DNA of 64,000 nt from Streptomyces halobius (GTDB lineage Bacteria > Actinomycetota > Actinomycetes > Streptomycetales > Streptomycetaceae), in assembly GCF_023277745.1 (NCBI RefSeq), contig NZ_CP086322.1:5518001-5582000 (forward strand), read 5' to 3'. Positions 26,281 through 35,954 of this stretch are shown here, one piece after another (position 1 is the stretch's first letter; each line of letters begins with the position of its first letter). A program made the translations under genes and the position numbers. The notes below the pieces were generated by a model that ran no database searches, was not told where the DNA came from, and saw nothing but the letters and a program-made list of their open reading frames with translations.

Positions 26281-26435
26281 AATATGACTCATTGCGAATC
26301 TAGCGGCAGACGCCGGGAAAATGGAAGAAAGAGGGCCAAATAGGGCATAAGGTGCACGGGCGGAGGCCGTTCGTACCCGTGCGACGCCTGCGTATCCGGC
26401 TCCTTACGGAGCGTGCTGAAGTCGGTCGCCGAAGC

Positions 26436-26463
26436 CGTAACTCTTTCGAGTGACCGTCGTTGA
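26436..26463 (+). promoter_or_regulatory. sigma-BldN-type promoter of bldM
   Basis: CGTAAC, sixteen bases, CGTTGA. This matches the known target of the ECF sigma factor BldN, whose best-characterised promoter is bldM p1 in S. coelicolor, including much of the spacer as I remember it. Confidence 0.8.
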
Positions 26464-26587
26464 GTGTGCGGAGGCGGTTGACAGAGGTAGCCGTCGGGCA
26501 GGTGTCCGAGGGCCGTCAATCGCACAGGTGACGATACGTACCAGCCTGGAGGCTCAAGGTGACGCGCATCAGCTGCGGAGGGCGGTC

Positions 26588-27199
26588 ATGACATCCGTCC
26601 TCGTCTGCGACGACTCCCCGCTTGCCCGAGAGGCGCTCCGACGGGCGGTTGCGACCGTGCCCGGCGTCGAGCGTGTGACGACCGCGGCCAACGGCGAGGA
26701 AGTCCTCCGCCGCTGGGGGGCCGATCGCTCGGACCTGATTCTGATGGACGTGCGGATGCCCGGACTCGGCGGTGTCGAGACCGTGCGCCGGCTGCTGTCC
26801 GCCGACCCCGGCGCCCGGATCATCATGCTCACGGTGGCCGAGGACCTGGACGGCGTCGCGCTCGCGGTCGCCGCCGGCGCCCGCGGCTATCTGCACAAGG
26901 ACGCCTCACGCGCCGAGCTGCGCGCGACGGTGACCCAGGCGCTCGCCGACCCGACGTGGCGGCTCGCCCCGCGCCGGCTGCGGTCCGCCGAGATGGGTGC
27001 CGCGCCGACGCTCACCGCGCGCGAGATCCAGGTGCTGGAGGGCATGAGTCACGGCCGCTCCAACGCCGAGATCGGACGTGAGCTGTTCCTCTCCGAGGAC
27101 ACCGTCAAGACGCACGCCCGGCGGCTCTTCAAGAAGCTCGGCGCCTCCGACCGCGCACACGCGGTGGCACTGGGTTTCCGCTGGGGGCTGGTCCGCTGA
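26588..27199 (+). CDS. bldM: orphan response regulator BldM
   Basis: Atypical response regulator controlling aerial growth and sporulation genes, alone or as a heterodimer with WhiI. 203 residues, exactly the BldM length. Receiver domain 1-120 keeps Asp8/Asp9 and Asp54 ([10 protein letters not shown]), although BldM works without phosphorylation. The LuxR-type helix-turn-helix follows ([24 protein letters not shown], about 140-163). ATG at 26588. Transcribed from a sigma-BldN-type promoter and divergent from whiD. Confidence 0.95.
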   Translation: MTSVLVCDDSPLAREALRRAVATVPGVERVTTAANGEEVLRRWGADRSDLILMDVRMPGLGGVETVRRLLSADPGARIIMLTVAEDLDGVALAVAAGARGYLHKDASRAELRATVTQALADPTWRLAPRRLRSAEMGAAPTLTAREIQVLEGMSHGRSNAEIGRELFLSEDTVKTHARRLFKKLGASDRAHAVALGFRWGLVR

Positions 27200-27214
27200 A
27201 CCCGCTGTGCAACC

Positions 27215-27263
27215 GGGGTTACGGCGACGGCCCATCCGCTCGGGTGGCGAACGTCGTAACCCC
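27215..27263 (+). terminator. bldM terminator
   Basis: GGGGTTACG (27215-27223) pairs exactly with CGTAACCCC (27255-27263); the intervening 31 bases can form a second stem (CCATCCGCTCGGGTGG). Sixteen bp past bldM. Confidence 0.7.
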
Positions 27264-27324
27264 GCCGCGTCGACGCTCGGCGCCGAAACCTCACGCGATA
27301 CCGCATCCTTGAGGTGTGACTCCT

Positions 27325-27342
27325 CCCCGGCGGAGGCCGGGG
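27325..27342. repeat. short GC palindrome upstream of shbA
   Basis: CCCCGGC-GGAG-GCCGGGG in the context GACTCCT...CTTCTCACTCGGCC. It resembles the subterminal hairpins of IS200/IS605-group elements, but no transposase is nearby; it may simply be structure in the shbA leader. Confidence 0.35.
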
Positions 27343-27470
27343 CTTCTCACTCGGCCAGAAGAGACCTCATGACGGACAAGCCCTGCCCGGTGCCCTACGG
27401 CACGGATACAAGCTACCGGCGAGGGCTCGGGGCCGGTATGGGTACAACCCGAACGGGGGAGGCGTGGGAC

Positions 27471-28136
27471 GTGAGTGCTAGCGCGACGGCGCGTAACGGT
27501 TCGGTGCACAACAACGGGGGTGGTGCCGTGGGCAGCTCCGCGCCAAGGCACCATGGACCGATGCGCGAGGACGGGAACCAGGAGATCGGTGATCTCGTCG
27601 CACGCGCCGTCGAGGGTGACCGCCAGGCCACGCACGATCTGCTGGCCCATGTGCACCCCCTCGCCCTGCGCTACTGCCGCACCCGGCTGTCCCGGCTGCC
27701 GGGTGACGCCAGACACTTCGTCGAGGACCTGGCGCAGGAGGTCTGTGTCGCGGTGCTCTGCGCGCTGCCGCGCTACCGCGACACCGGAAAGCCCTTCGAG
27801 GCGTTCGTCTTCGCCATCGCCGCCCACAAGGTCGCCGATCTGCAGCGGGCCGCGATGCGCGGTCCGGGCAGTACCGCCGTGCCGTCCGACGAGATGCCCG
27901 AGCAGCCGGACGACTCCCTCGGGCCCGAGGAGCGGGCGCTGCTCAGCAGCGACGCGGAGTGGGCCAAGAAGCTGCTGGCGAATCTGCCGGAGAACCAGCG
28001 TGAGCTGGTGCTGCTGCGGGTCGCGGTGGGGCTGACAGCGGAGGAGACCGGGCAGATGCTGGGAATGTCACCAGGCGCGGTGCGGGTCGCGCAGCACCGC
28101 GCGCTGAGCCGGCTCCGGGCACTCGCGGAGCAGTAG
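27471..28136 (+). CDS. shbA: ECF sigma factor ShbA
   Basis: Group ECF RNA polymerase sigma factor which, in S. griseus, directs transcription of the principal sigma gene hrdB. 221 residues from the GTG at 27471, which has GGGGGAGG eight bases upstream; the conserved part begins [20 protein letters not shown] (ATG 27561). Region 2 is [43 protein letters not shown]; region 4 is [41 protein letters not shown]. Position between bldM and guaB matches other Streptomyces. Confidence 0.92.
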   Translation: MSASATARNGSVHNNGGGAVGSSAPRHHGPMREDGNQEIGDLVARAVEGDRQATHDLLAHVHPLALRYCRTRLSRLPGDARHFVEDLAQEVCVAVLCALPRYRDTGKPFEAFVFAIAAHKVADLQRAAMRGPGSTAVPSDEMPEQPDDSLGPEERALLSSDAEWAKKLLANLPENQRELVLLRVAVGLTAEETGQMLGMSPGAVRVAQHRALSRLRALAEQ

Positions 28137-28258
28137 CCCCGCGGTGGCCGCCTCCGTGCACGGCGGGATGTCGCCGTAGAAAAGCACGAGTGATGAGGCC
28201 CTCATCGGTCGTGGAATGGGACACCCCTCCAGGCCGTTAGCATGGGAGTCCGCGCTGA

Positions 28259-29785
<1,527 letters not shown>

Positions 29786-29820
29786 CCGATGCTGGACACG
29801 CCCTAGCACGGCCCTACCGT

Positions 29821-29853
29821 GGAGCCCGCGACCGCACCCCGGCCGCGGGCTCC
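29821..29853 (+). terminator. guaB terminator
   Basis: GGAGCCCGCG (29821-29830) pairs exactly with 29844-29853 across a 13-nt loop. Located 36 bp past guaB, separating it from guaB3. Confidence 0.8.
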
Positions 29854-29902
29854 GGTGTGTCGGGGATACTGGAACCGCAGACGTAGAGGAAAGGCCACAC
29901 AC

Positions 29903-31018
29903 GTGACTGAGATCGAGATCGGACGCGGCAAGCGCGGCCGCCGGGCATACGCCTTCGACGACATCGCCGTCGTACCGAGTCGCCGCACCCGCGACCCGAA
30001 GGAGGTCTCGATCGCCTGGCAGATCGACGCCTACCGTTTCGAGCTGCCGTTCCTGGCCGCTCCGATGGACTCGGTGGTTTCGCCGCAGACCGCCATCCGC
30101 ATCGGTGAGCTGGGCGGCCTGGGCGTCCTCAACCTGGAGGGTCTGTGGACCCGGTACGAGGACCCGGAGCCGCTGCTCGCGGAGATCGCGGAGCTGGACG
30201 ACGCCTCCGCCACCAAGCGGCTGCAGGAGATCTACGCCGCGCCGATCAGGGAAGAGCTGATCGGGCAGCGGATCAAGGAGGTGCGCGACTCCGGTGTCGT
30301 CACCGCCGCCGCGCTGTCGCCGCAGCGGACCGCCCAGTTCTCCAAGGCGGTCGTGGACGCGGGCGTGGACATCTTCGTGATCCGCGGTACGACGGTGTCG
30401 GCCGAGCATGTGTCGGGCGCCGCCGAGCCGCTGAATCTGAAGCAGTTCATCTACGAGCTGGACGTTCCGGTGATCGTCGGCGGCTGCGCCACGTACACCG
30501 CGGCGCTGCACCTGATGCGGACCGGCGCGGCCGGTGTGCTGGTCGGCTTCGGCGGCGGCGCCGCGCACACCACGCGTAATGTGCTCGGAATCCAGGTGCC
30601 CATGGCGACGGCGGTCGCCGATGTCGCCGCGGCCCGCCGGGATTACATGGACGAGTCCGGCGGCCGCTACGTCCACGTCATCGCCGATGGCGGCGTCGGC
30701 TGGTCCGGCGACCTGCCGAAGGCGATCGCCTGTGGCGCGGACGCGGTCATGATGGGCTCGCCGCTCGCGCGCGCGACGGACGCGCCGGGCCGCGGCCACC
30801 ACTGGGGCATGGAGGCGGTGCACGAGGACGTGCCGCGCGGCAAGCGGATGGACCTGGGTGCGGTCGGCACGACCGAGGAGATCCTGTGCGGTCCCTCGAC
30901 CACGCCGGACGGGTCGATGAACTTCTTCGGGGCGCTGCGGCGGGCGATGGCGACCACCGGGTACTCGGAGCTGAAGGAGTTTCAGCGGGTTGAGGTGACT
31001 GTCGCGCCGCGACGTTGA
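29903..31018 (+). CDS. guaB3: GuaB3-family IMP dehydrogenase-related protein
   Basis: 371-residue TIM-barrel relative of IMPDH without CBS domains. It starts MTEIEIGRGKRGRRAYAFDDIAVVPSRRTRDP, the GuaB3 hallmark, and ends in FFGALRRAMATTGYSELKEFQRVEV. Where IMPDH has its catalytic-Cys loop, this reads GFGGGAAHTTRNVLGIQVPM, with no Cys in the expected place. GuaB3 of cyanobacteria has been reported as a GMP reductase; whether that applies to the actinobacterial form is not clear from sequence. GTG start with GAGGAAAGG upstream. Confidence 0.9.
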   Translation: MTEIEIGRGKRGRRAYAFDDIAVVPSRRTRDPKEVSIAWQIDAYRFELPFLAAPMDSVVSPQTAIRIGELGGLGVLNLEGLWTRYEDPEPLLAEIAELDDASATKRLQEIYAAPIREELIGQRIKEVRDSGVVTAAALSPQRTAQFSKAVVDAGVDIFVIRGTTVSAEHVSGAAEPLNLKQFIYELDVPVIVGGCATYTAALHLMRTGAAGVLVGFGGGAAHTTRNVLGIQVPMATAVADVAAARRDYMDESGGRYVHVIADGGVGWSGDLPKAIACGADAVMMGSPLARATDAPGRGHHWGMEAVHEDVPRGKRMDLGAVGTTEEILCGPSTTPDGSMNFFGALRRAMATTGYSELKEFQRVEVTVAPRR

Positions 31019-31059
31019 GCCGAACGTTGCCGGGTGTTCCGCCGTGCCTCGTCTGTTGT

Positions 31060-31168
31060 CCTGTCCCCGCCTTCGGCGGGAGCGGGGGTGGTTGTGGGGT
31101 GGCCGCGTCGCGTGAGTGGGGGTGCGGTGCCGGGCCTCCGGACTTCGTCCTGCGGCCCACCACCTCCC
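31060..31168. repeat. hairpin and dispersed repeat after guaB3
   Basis: CCCGCC-TTC-GGCGGG (within 31065-31082) may terminate guaB3. Further on, GGGCCTCCGGACTTCGTCCT (31132-31151) and the following GCGGCCCACCACCTCCC match repeats at 22954-22985 (minus) and 46501-46536. Confidence 0.6.
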
Positions 31169-31254
31169 GCCGGGTACGCGCCACCCCTGGATGGGGGAAC
31201 GGAAAGAGCAGTAGGTGGCCCGGGGGGAGAGTGCGGCGGCCTGACGGCGTACGC

Positions 31255-32502
31255 CTACAGCCGGTGCGCCGCTCCCGTCGGCGTCGCCCCGCGAGTGTCG
31301 AGCAGCAGCTGCGCCTTCACCGCCAGTCCCTGCATGTCGTACGTCCGGTGGGACTGGAGCAGGACCGTCAGGTCCGCGTCGGCGGCCGCCTCGTAGAGGG
31401 AATCCGCGCGGGGGACCGGGCGGTCCAGGACGTGCCACTGGGGGACGAAGGGGTCGTGGTACGTGAGGTGGGCGCCGAGTTCCATGAGGCGGGAGGCGAT
31501 TTCGCGGGCCGGTGAGCCCTCTTGGTCACCGATGTCCGGTTTGTAGGTGACGCCCAGGAGGAGCACGCGGGCGCCGCGGGCGGACTTGCCGTGTTCGTTG
31601 AGGAGCGTGGCGCAGCGCTGGATGACATAGCGCGGCATCCGGTCGTTGACCTCTTGCGCGAGCTCGACCATGCGGAGCGGGTAGCTCGGTGAACGGCCTT
31701 TGCGGGAAAGGTGTTTGGGGTCGATGGGGGCCGCGTGGCCGCCCATGCCGGGCCCGGGGCGGAATGCCTGGAAGCCGAAGGGCTTGGTCTCGGCGCAGCG
31801 GATGACGTCCCAGAGGTCGACGCCGATGTCATGGCAGAAGACCGCCATCTCGTTCATCAGGGCGATGTTGATGTGGCGGTAGTTGGTCTCCAGGAGCTTG
31901 GTGGTTTCGGCTTCGCGGGGGCCTTTGGCGCGTACGACCTTGTCGGTGAGGCGGCCGTAGAAGGTGGCGGCCGCTTCGGTGCAGGCGGGGGTGAGGCCGC
32001 CGATGACCTTGGGTGTGTTGCCGTAGCGGTGGGTGCGGTTGCCGGGGTCGTGGCGGCTGGGGGAGCAGGCGAGATGGAAGTCGCGTCCGGCGACGAGTCC
32101 CGAGCCTTCTTCGAGGAGGGGACGCAGGAACTCCTCGGTGGTGCCCGGATGGACGGTGGATTCGAGGATGACCGTGGTGTGCGGGCGCAGCTGGGCGGCC
32201 AGCGCGCGCGCCGCGTCGGCGAGGGTGGTCAGGTCCAGGGCGTGGTCCTCGCCGAGCGGTGTGTCGGCGCTGATGACGGCCGTACGGACCTTGCTGAGGG
32301 CGGCGGGGTTGGTGGTGGTGCGGAAGCCGGCGGCGCGCAGGCGGCGGATCTCGGTGGCGGACAGCGGCCCGTCGTTGCCCGAGGGGGCGGCGGCGCGTGG
32401 GTCGGGGTCGTAGCCGATGGTGCTGATGCCGGCGGTGGTGGCGGCCTGGGCGAGGGGGAGGCCCAGGTGTCCGAGTCCGATGACGGCGAGGTCTGCGGGC
32501 AT
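31255..32502 (-). CDS. nucleotide-sugar dehydrogenase lacking the catalytic Cys
   Basis: 415-residue member of the UDP-glucose/UDP-ManNAc dehydrogenase family. NAD motif VIGLGHLGLPLAQA at 8-21, ESTVHPGTTEEF near 114, ETTKLLETNYRHINIALMNE near 199 and C-terminal LLLGVTYKPDIGDQEGSPA are all normal for the WecC-like branch. However, the active-site loop that should read GGHCIPVDP reads GGHAAPIDP: Ala257 (codon 31732-31734) replaces the nucleophilic Cys needed for the second oxidation. The protein may stop at an aldehyde, act on a different chemistry, or be regulatory. ATG at 32502; the 193 bp to divergent glpD hold both promoters. Confidence 0.85.
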   Translation of the reverse strand: MPADLAVIGLGHLGLPLAQAATTAGISTIGYDPDPRAAAPSGNDGPLSATEIRRLRAAGFRTTTNPAALSKVRTAVISADTPLGEDHALDLTTLADAARALAAQLRPHTTVILESTVHPGTTEEFLRPLLEEGSGLVAGRDFHLACSPSRHDPGNRTHRYGNTPKVIGGLTPACTEAAATFYGRLTDKVVRAKGPREAETTKLLETNYRHINIALMNEMAVFCHDIGVDLWDVIRCAETKPFGFQAFRPGPGMGGHAAPIDPKHLSRKGRSPSYPLRMVELAQEVNDRMPRYVIQRCATLLNEHGKSARGARVLLLGVTYKPDIGDQEGSPAREIASRLMELGAHLTYHDPFVPQWHVLDRPVPRADSLYEAAADADLTVLLQSHRTYDMQGLAVKAQLLLDTRGATPTGAAHRL

Positions 32503-32695
32503 GGCTTACTGCCGTCCTTCCCGAGCGATTCCGGATGGCGCATAAGTAGACTAAGCGGACATTTGACCCAGAATGGGGATTGGTCGATCAAGGTGGCGGG
32601 GTGTTGCCGTCCCGGGCGGAGGGTGGATACCGGCACGTAGCGCGGACAGAATCGACAGACGGCAGGTGTGGCCCCGATCACAGCGGGAGGCAGCG

Positions 32696-34402
32696 GTGAA
32701 GACAGCGACACTGGGACCGGCGCAGCGAACCGAGGCGCTCACCCGAATGGCGGAGTCGGAGCTGGACATTCTGGTGATCGGCGGCGGAGTCGTCGGCGCC
32801 GGTACGGCACTGGACGCGGCGACCCGTGGGCTGGCCACCGGACTGGTCGAGGCGCGCGACTGGGCCTCGGGCACGTCGAGCCGGTCCAGCAAGCTCATCC
32901 ACGGCGGGCTGCGGTACCTGGAAATGCTGGACTTCGCGCTGGTACGGGAGGCGTTGAAGGAGCGCGGGCTGCTGCTGGGACGGCTGGCGCCGCATCTGGT
33001 GAAGCCGGTGCCGTTCCTCTACCCGTTGCAGCACAAGGGATGGGAGCGCTGGTACGCCGGCTCGGGCGTCGCGCTCTACGACGGGATGTCGGTGACGTCG
33101 GGGTACGGCCGGGGGCTGCCCGTACACCGGCATCTGTCGCACAAGCGCGCGCTGAGCGTGGCGCCCTGCCTCAAGAAAAACGCGCTGGTCGGCGGATTGC
33201 AGTACTACGACGCACAGATGGACGACGCGCGCTATGTGGCGACGATCGTGCGTACCGCCGCCGCCTACGGAGCGCAGGTCGCCAACCGGGCGCGGGTGGT
33301 GGGCTTTCTGCGCGAGGGCGAGCGGGTGGTCGGCGCGCGCGTGCAGGACGTCGAGACGGGCCATGAGTACGAGATCCGGGCCCGGCAGGTCGTCAATGCC
33401 ACCGGCGTGTGGACCGATGACACCCAGGCGCTGATCGGCGAGCGCGGGCAGTTCCACGTCCGCGCGTCGAAGGGGATTCACCTGGTTGTCCCCAAGGACC
33501 GGATTCATTCGACGACCGGTCTGATCCTGCGCACGGAGAAGAGCGTCCTGTTCGTCATCCCCTGGGGGCGGCACTGGATCGTGGGGACGACGGACACCGA
33601 CTGGGATCTGGACAAAGCCCATCCGGCGGCCTCCAGCGCCGATATCGACTATCTGCTGGAGCATGTGAACGCGGTACTCGCGGTGCCGCTGACCAGGGAC
33701 GACGTGGAAGGCGTCTACGCCGGCCTGCGGCCGTTGCTGGCCGGTGAATCGGACGCGACCAGCAAGCTGTCGCGCGAGCACACCGTCGCGCATCCGGTGC
33801 CCGGCCTCGTCGTCGTCGCGGGCGGCAAGTACACCACGTACCGGGTGATGGCCAAGGATGCGGTGGACGAGGCGGTGCACGCGCTGGACCAGCGGGTCGC
33901 GGAATGCGTGACCGAGGACGTACCGCTGGTCGGGGCCGAGGGCTACAAAGCGCTGTGGAACGCGCGGGCCCGTATCGCGGCGCGCACCGGACTCCATGTG
34001 GCCCGTATCGAGCACCTCTTGAACCGCTATGGCGCGCTGACCGAGGAGCTGCTGGAGCTGGTGGTGACCGATCCTTCCCTGGGCGAACCACTCGCGGCCG
34101 CCGAGGACTATCTGCGGGCCGAGGTCGTCTACGCCTGCACACACGAGGGCGCCCGGCACCTCGACGATGTCCTGACCCGCCGGACCCGGATCTCGATCGA
34201 GACCTTCGACCGGGGCACCCGCAGCGCCCGGGAGGTGGCCGAGCTGATGGCGCCCGCGCTGGGCTGGGACAAGGACCAGATCGAGAAAGAGATCGCGCAC
34301 TATCAGAAGCGGGTCGAGGCGGAGCGTGAATCGCAGCGGCAGCCGGACGATCTGACGGCGGACGCGGCCCGGCTGGGGGCGCCGGACATCGTGCCGTTGT
34401 GA
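32696..34402 (+). CDS. glpD: aerobic glycerol-3-phosphate dehydrogenase
   Basis: FAD-dependent membrane-associated enzyme oxidising glycerol-3-phosphate to dihydroxyacetone phosphate and feeding electrons to quinone. 568 residues. Dinucleotide motif ILVIGGGVVGAGTALDAATRG near 23-43, then GTSSRSSKLIHGGLRYLEML, KGIHLVVP and PWGRHWIVGTTDTDWD, all typical of GlpD. The C-terminal DAO_C domain contains YACTHEGARHLDDVLTRRTRIS. GTG at 32696 has GGGAGG six bases upstream. No other glp genes are adjacent. Confidence 0.95.
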   Translation: MKTATLGPAQRTEALTRMAESELDILVIGGGVVGAGTALDAATRGLATGLVEARDWASGTSSRSSKLIHGGLRYLEMLDFALVREALKERGLLLGRLAPHLVKPVPFLYPLQHKGWERWYAGSGVALYDGMSVTSGYGRGLPVHRHLSHKRALSVAPCLKKNALVGGLQYYDAQMDDARYVATIVRTAAAYGAQVANRARVVGFLREGERVVGARVQDVETGHEYEIRARQVVNATGVWTDDTQALIGERGQFHVRASKGIHLVVPKDRIHSTTGLILRTEKSVLFVIPWGRHWIVGTTDTDWDLDKAHPAASSADIDYLLEHVNAVLAVPLTRDDVEGVYAGLRPLLAGESDATSKLSREHTVAHPVPGLVVVAGGKYTTYRVMAKDAVDEAVHALDQRVAECVTEDVPLVGAEGYKALWNARARIAARTGLHVARIEHLLNRYGALTEELLELVVTDPSLGEPLAAAEDYLRAEVVYACTHEGARHLDDVLTRRTRISIETFDRGTRSAREVAELMAPALGWDKDQIEKEIAHYQKRVEAERESQRQPDDLTADAARLGAPDIVPL

Positions 34403-34447
34403 GCCGTGCCGTTGTGAGCGGCGCTGTGGCAAGTCCGCCGGGTGCGC

Positions 34448-35764
34448 CTAGCGGCGGCGCCGTGCGGCGCAGAACTCCGCGGTCAGTACCGCCGTGCCGT
34501 GGCCCGGGTCGGTGAGGGCGTCGGTGTTCACCCGATAGCTGACGAGGTGCCGGCCGTCGGCGGTGCCCGCGCTCTGCACGTACGAGCCGTTGATGTCGCC
34601 GTTGTGGCCCCAGACCGTGACGCCGCAGGGCAGCTCTGTGGAGTACAGGCCGAGGCCGTACGTGCCGTCGGCGCGTTTCTCGCCGCGCAGCTGGGCCATC
34701 TGGCGCGGCGGCAGCAGCCTCCCGCCGAGCAGCGCGGAGAAGAACCGGTTGAGGTCGCCGAGAGTGGTGATCATCTCGCCCGCGGCACCGGCCCGGCTGG
34801 GGTCCAGGGAGGTGGCGTCCACCCGGCGGTCGCCGATCTGCGCATAGGCGCGGCCGTGCGGCTTGGGCAGCGTCGGATCGGTCCCGGGGAAGGAAGTGCT
34901 GTCGAGCCCGACGGGGATGCGGCGGCGTATCTCCGTGGCGTACGGGTGCCCGGTGACCGCCTCGATGACCAGGCCGAGCACGAGGTAGTTGGTGTTGGAG
35001 TAGGCAAAGGGGGCACTCCCCCGGCTACCGCTGGGGGCTCTTCCCCTGCCTTTGCGGCTCCTGCCTTCGGGGCTACGCGGGACCGCGCCCGGTGCGCCCC
35101 GTGCAGCCGACGGCGGATGGCTGAGGGCGATGCGCAGCAGCTCGGCCGGGGGGTGGCTGTCGTAGCGGTGGGCGTCGAAACCCGTGCCGGCCAGCTGGCG
35201 GGAGAGCCGGGGATCCTCGGTGTAGTTGAACAAACCACTCGTATGGTCCAGGAGCTGGCGGATCGTTACCTTCCGCAGATCGCCGCCGCCCTTCCCGGTT
35301 GTCGGCACGCCCGGCGGCAGATGCGCGGCCACGGTGTCGCTCAGCGACAGTTCTCCCTCCGCGACAAGCTGCAGGACGACGGTCGCGACCAGCGGTTTGG
35401 TGAGACTGCCGGCCCGGAAGTGGTCCGCCACGCCCATCCGGCGGCCGCTGCGCACATCCGCCACGCCCGCCGTCGAGAAGCGTGAGGCGCCGGAGCGGCC
35501 CTCGCGGGTGATCAGCGAGGCGGCGCCCGGCGCCCCGTCGTCGACCAGTTGGTGCAGCGCACGCGCCGTCGTGGCGGGCGTCCGCTCCGCCGTCCCCGCC
35601 GGGACCACCCGGATGACGTGGACCTGAGCCGTACAGGCCGTCAGGGCCAATGCGGTCAGAGCGGCCTGGACGGCGCGCACCGCACTCCGGCCGCGGGCGG
35701 CGGCCGACGACGGAGCCGGCCGGGCGGCACCGGCCGAGGCGGCACACGGCACGCACATCGTCAT
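34448..35764 (-). CDS. serine beta-lactamase/DD-peptidase-like lipoprotein
   Basis: 438 residues. Signal peptide with a lipobox ALALTAC (about 38-44), so probably a membrane-anchored lipoprotein. The class C beta-lactamase/D-Ala-D-Ala carboxypeptidase motifs are present: SLTK (Ser nucleophile, near 119), YSNTNY and HNGDING. The enzyme may trim peptidoglycan or be an esterase. Just before the YSN motif is a non-conserved stretch of about 25 residues ending RAPSGSRGSAP, matching a repeat copy also found in the neighbouring kinase. ATG at 35764 with GGGAG five bases upstream. Divergent from the kinase gene. Confidence 0.87.
   Translation of the reverse strand: MTMCVPCAASAGAARPAPSSAAARGRSAVRAVQAALTALALTACTAQVHVIRVVPAGTAERTPATTARALHQLVDDGAPGAASLITREGRSGASRFSTAGVADVRSGRRMGVADHFRAGSLTKPLVATVVLQLVAEGELSLSDTVAAHLPPGVPTTGKGGGDLRKVTIRQLLDHTSGLFNYTEDPRLSRQLAGTGFDAHRYDSHPPAELLRIALSHPPSAARGAPGAVPRSPEGRSRKGRGRAPSGSRGSAPFAYSNTNYLVLGLVIEAVTGHPYATEIRRRIPVGLDSTSFPGTDPTLPKPHGRAYAQIGDRRVDATSLDPSRAGAAGEMITTLGDLNRFFSALLGGRLLPPRQMAQLRGEKRADGTYGLGLYSTELPCGVTVWGHNGDINGSYVQSAGTADGRHLVSYRVNTDALTDPGHGTAVLTAEFCAARRRR
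35013..35090 (-). repeat. dispersed repeat family A copy in beta-lactamase-like gene
   Basis: On the minus strand this begins GCGGTCCCGCGTAGCCCC and ends with GCCCCCAGCGGTAGCCGGGG. Both ends match the copy at 37066-37128 inside the kinase gene, and the encoded peptide runs from AVPRSP to APSGSRGSAP. Confidence 0.75.
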
Positions 35765-35954
35765 CGGGACTCCCGTTCGTCGGGGCCATCATGGCGGGTG
35801 TGCGGTCAGCCGTCCGGCCCGCCCCGGGCCTTCCCCATGGCTGTGGATGAGGGAGAATGAAGGCTCTGCCAGGGTGGGTTGTCCGAGTTGGGCCAGTTTG
35901 GTGATCGATACGATGTCACCGCTGCCAACTCGGCTGGATTGCCGAGGGGATTCA

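Larger units (their letters stand above)
26207..26587. other. whiD-bldM intergenic control region
   Basis: 381 bp without a gene. AT-rich near whiD (26256-26340), containing the palindrome above; nearer bldM it holds the sigma-BldN-type promoter at 26436-26463 followed by a leader of about 120 bp. No small gene is convincing. Confidence 0.7.
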
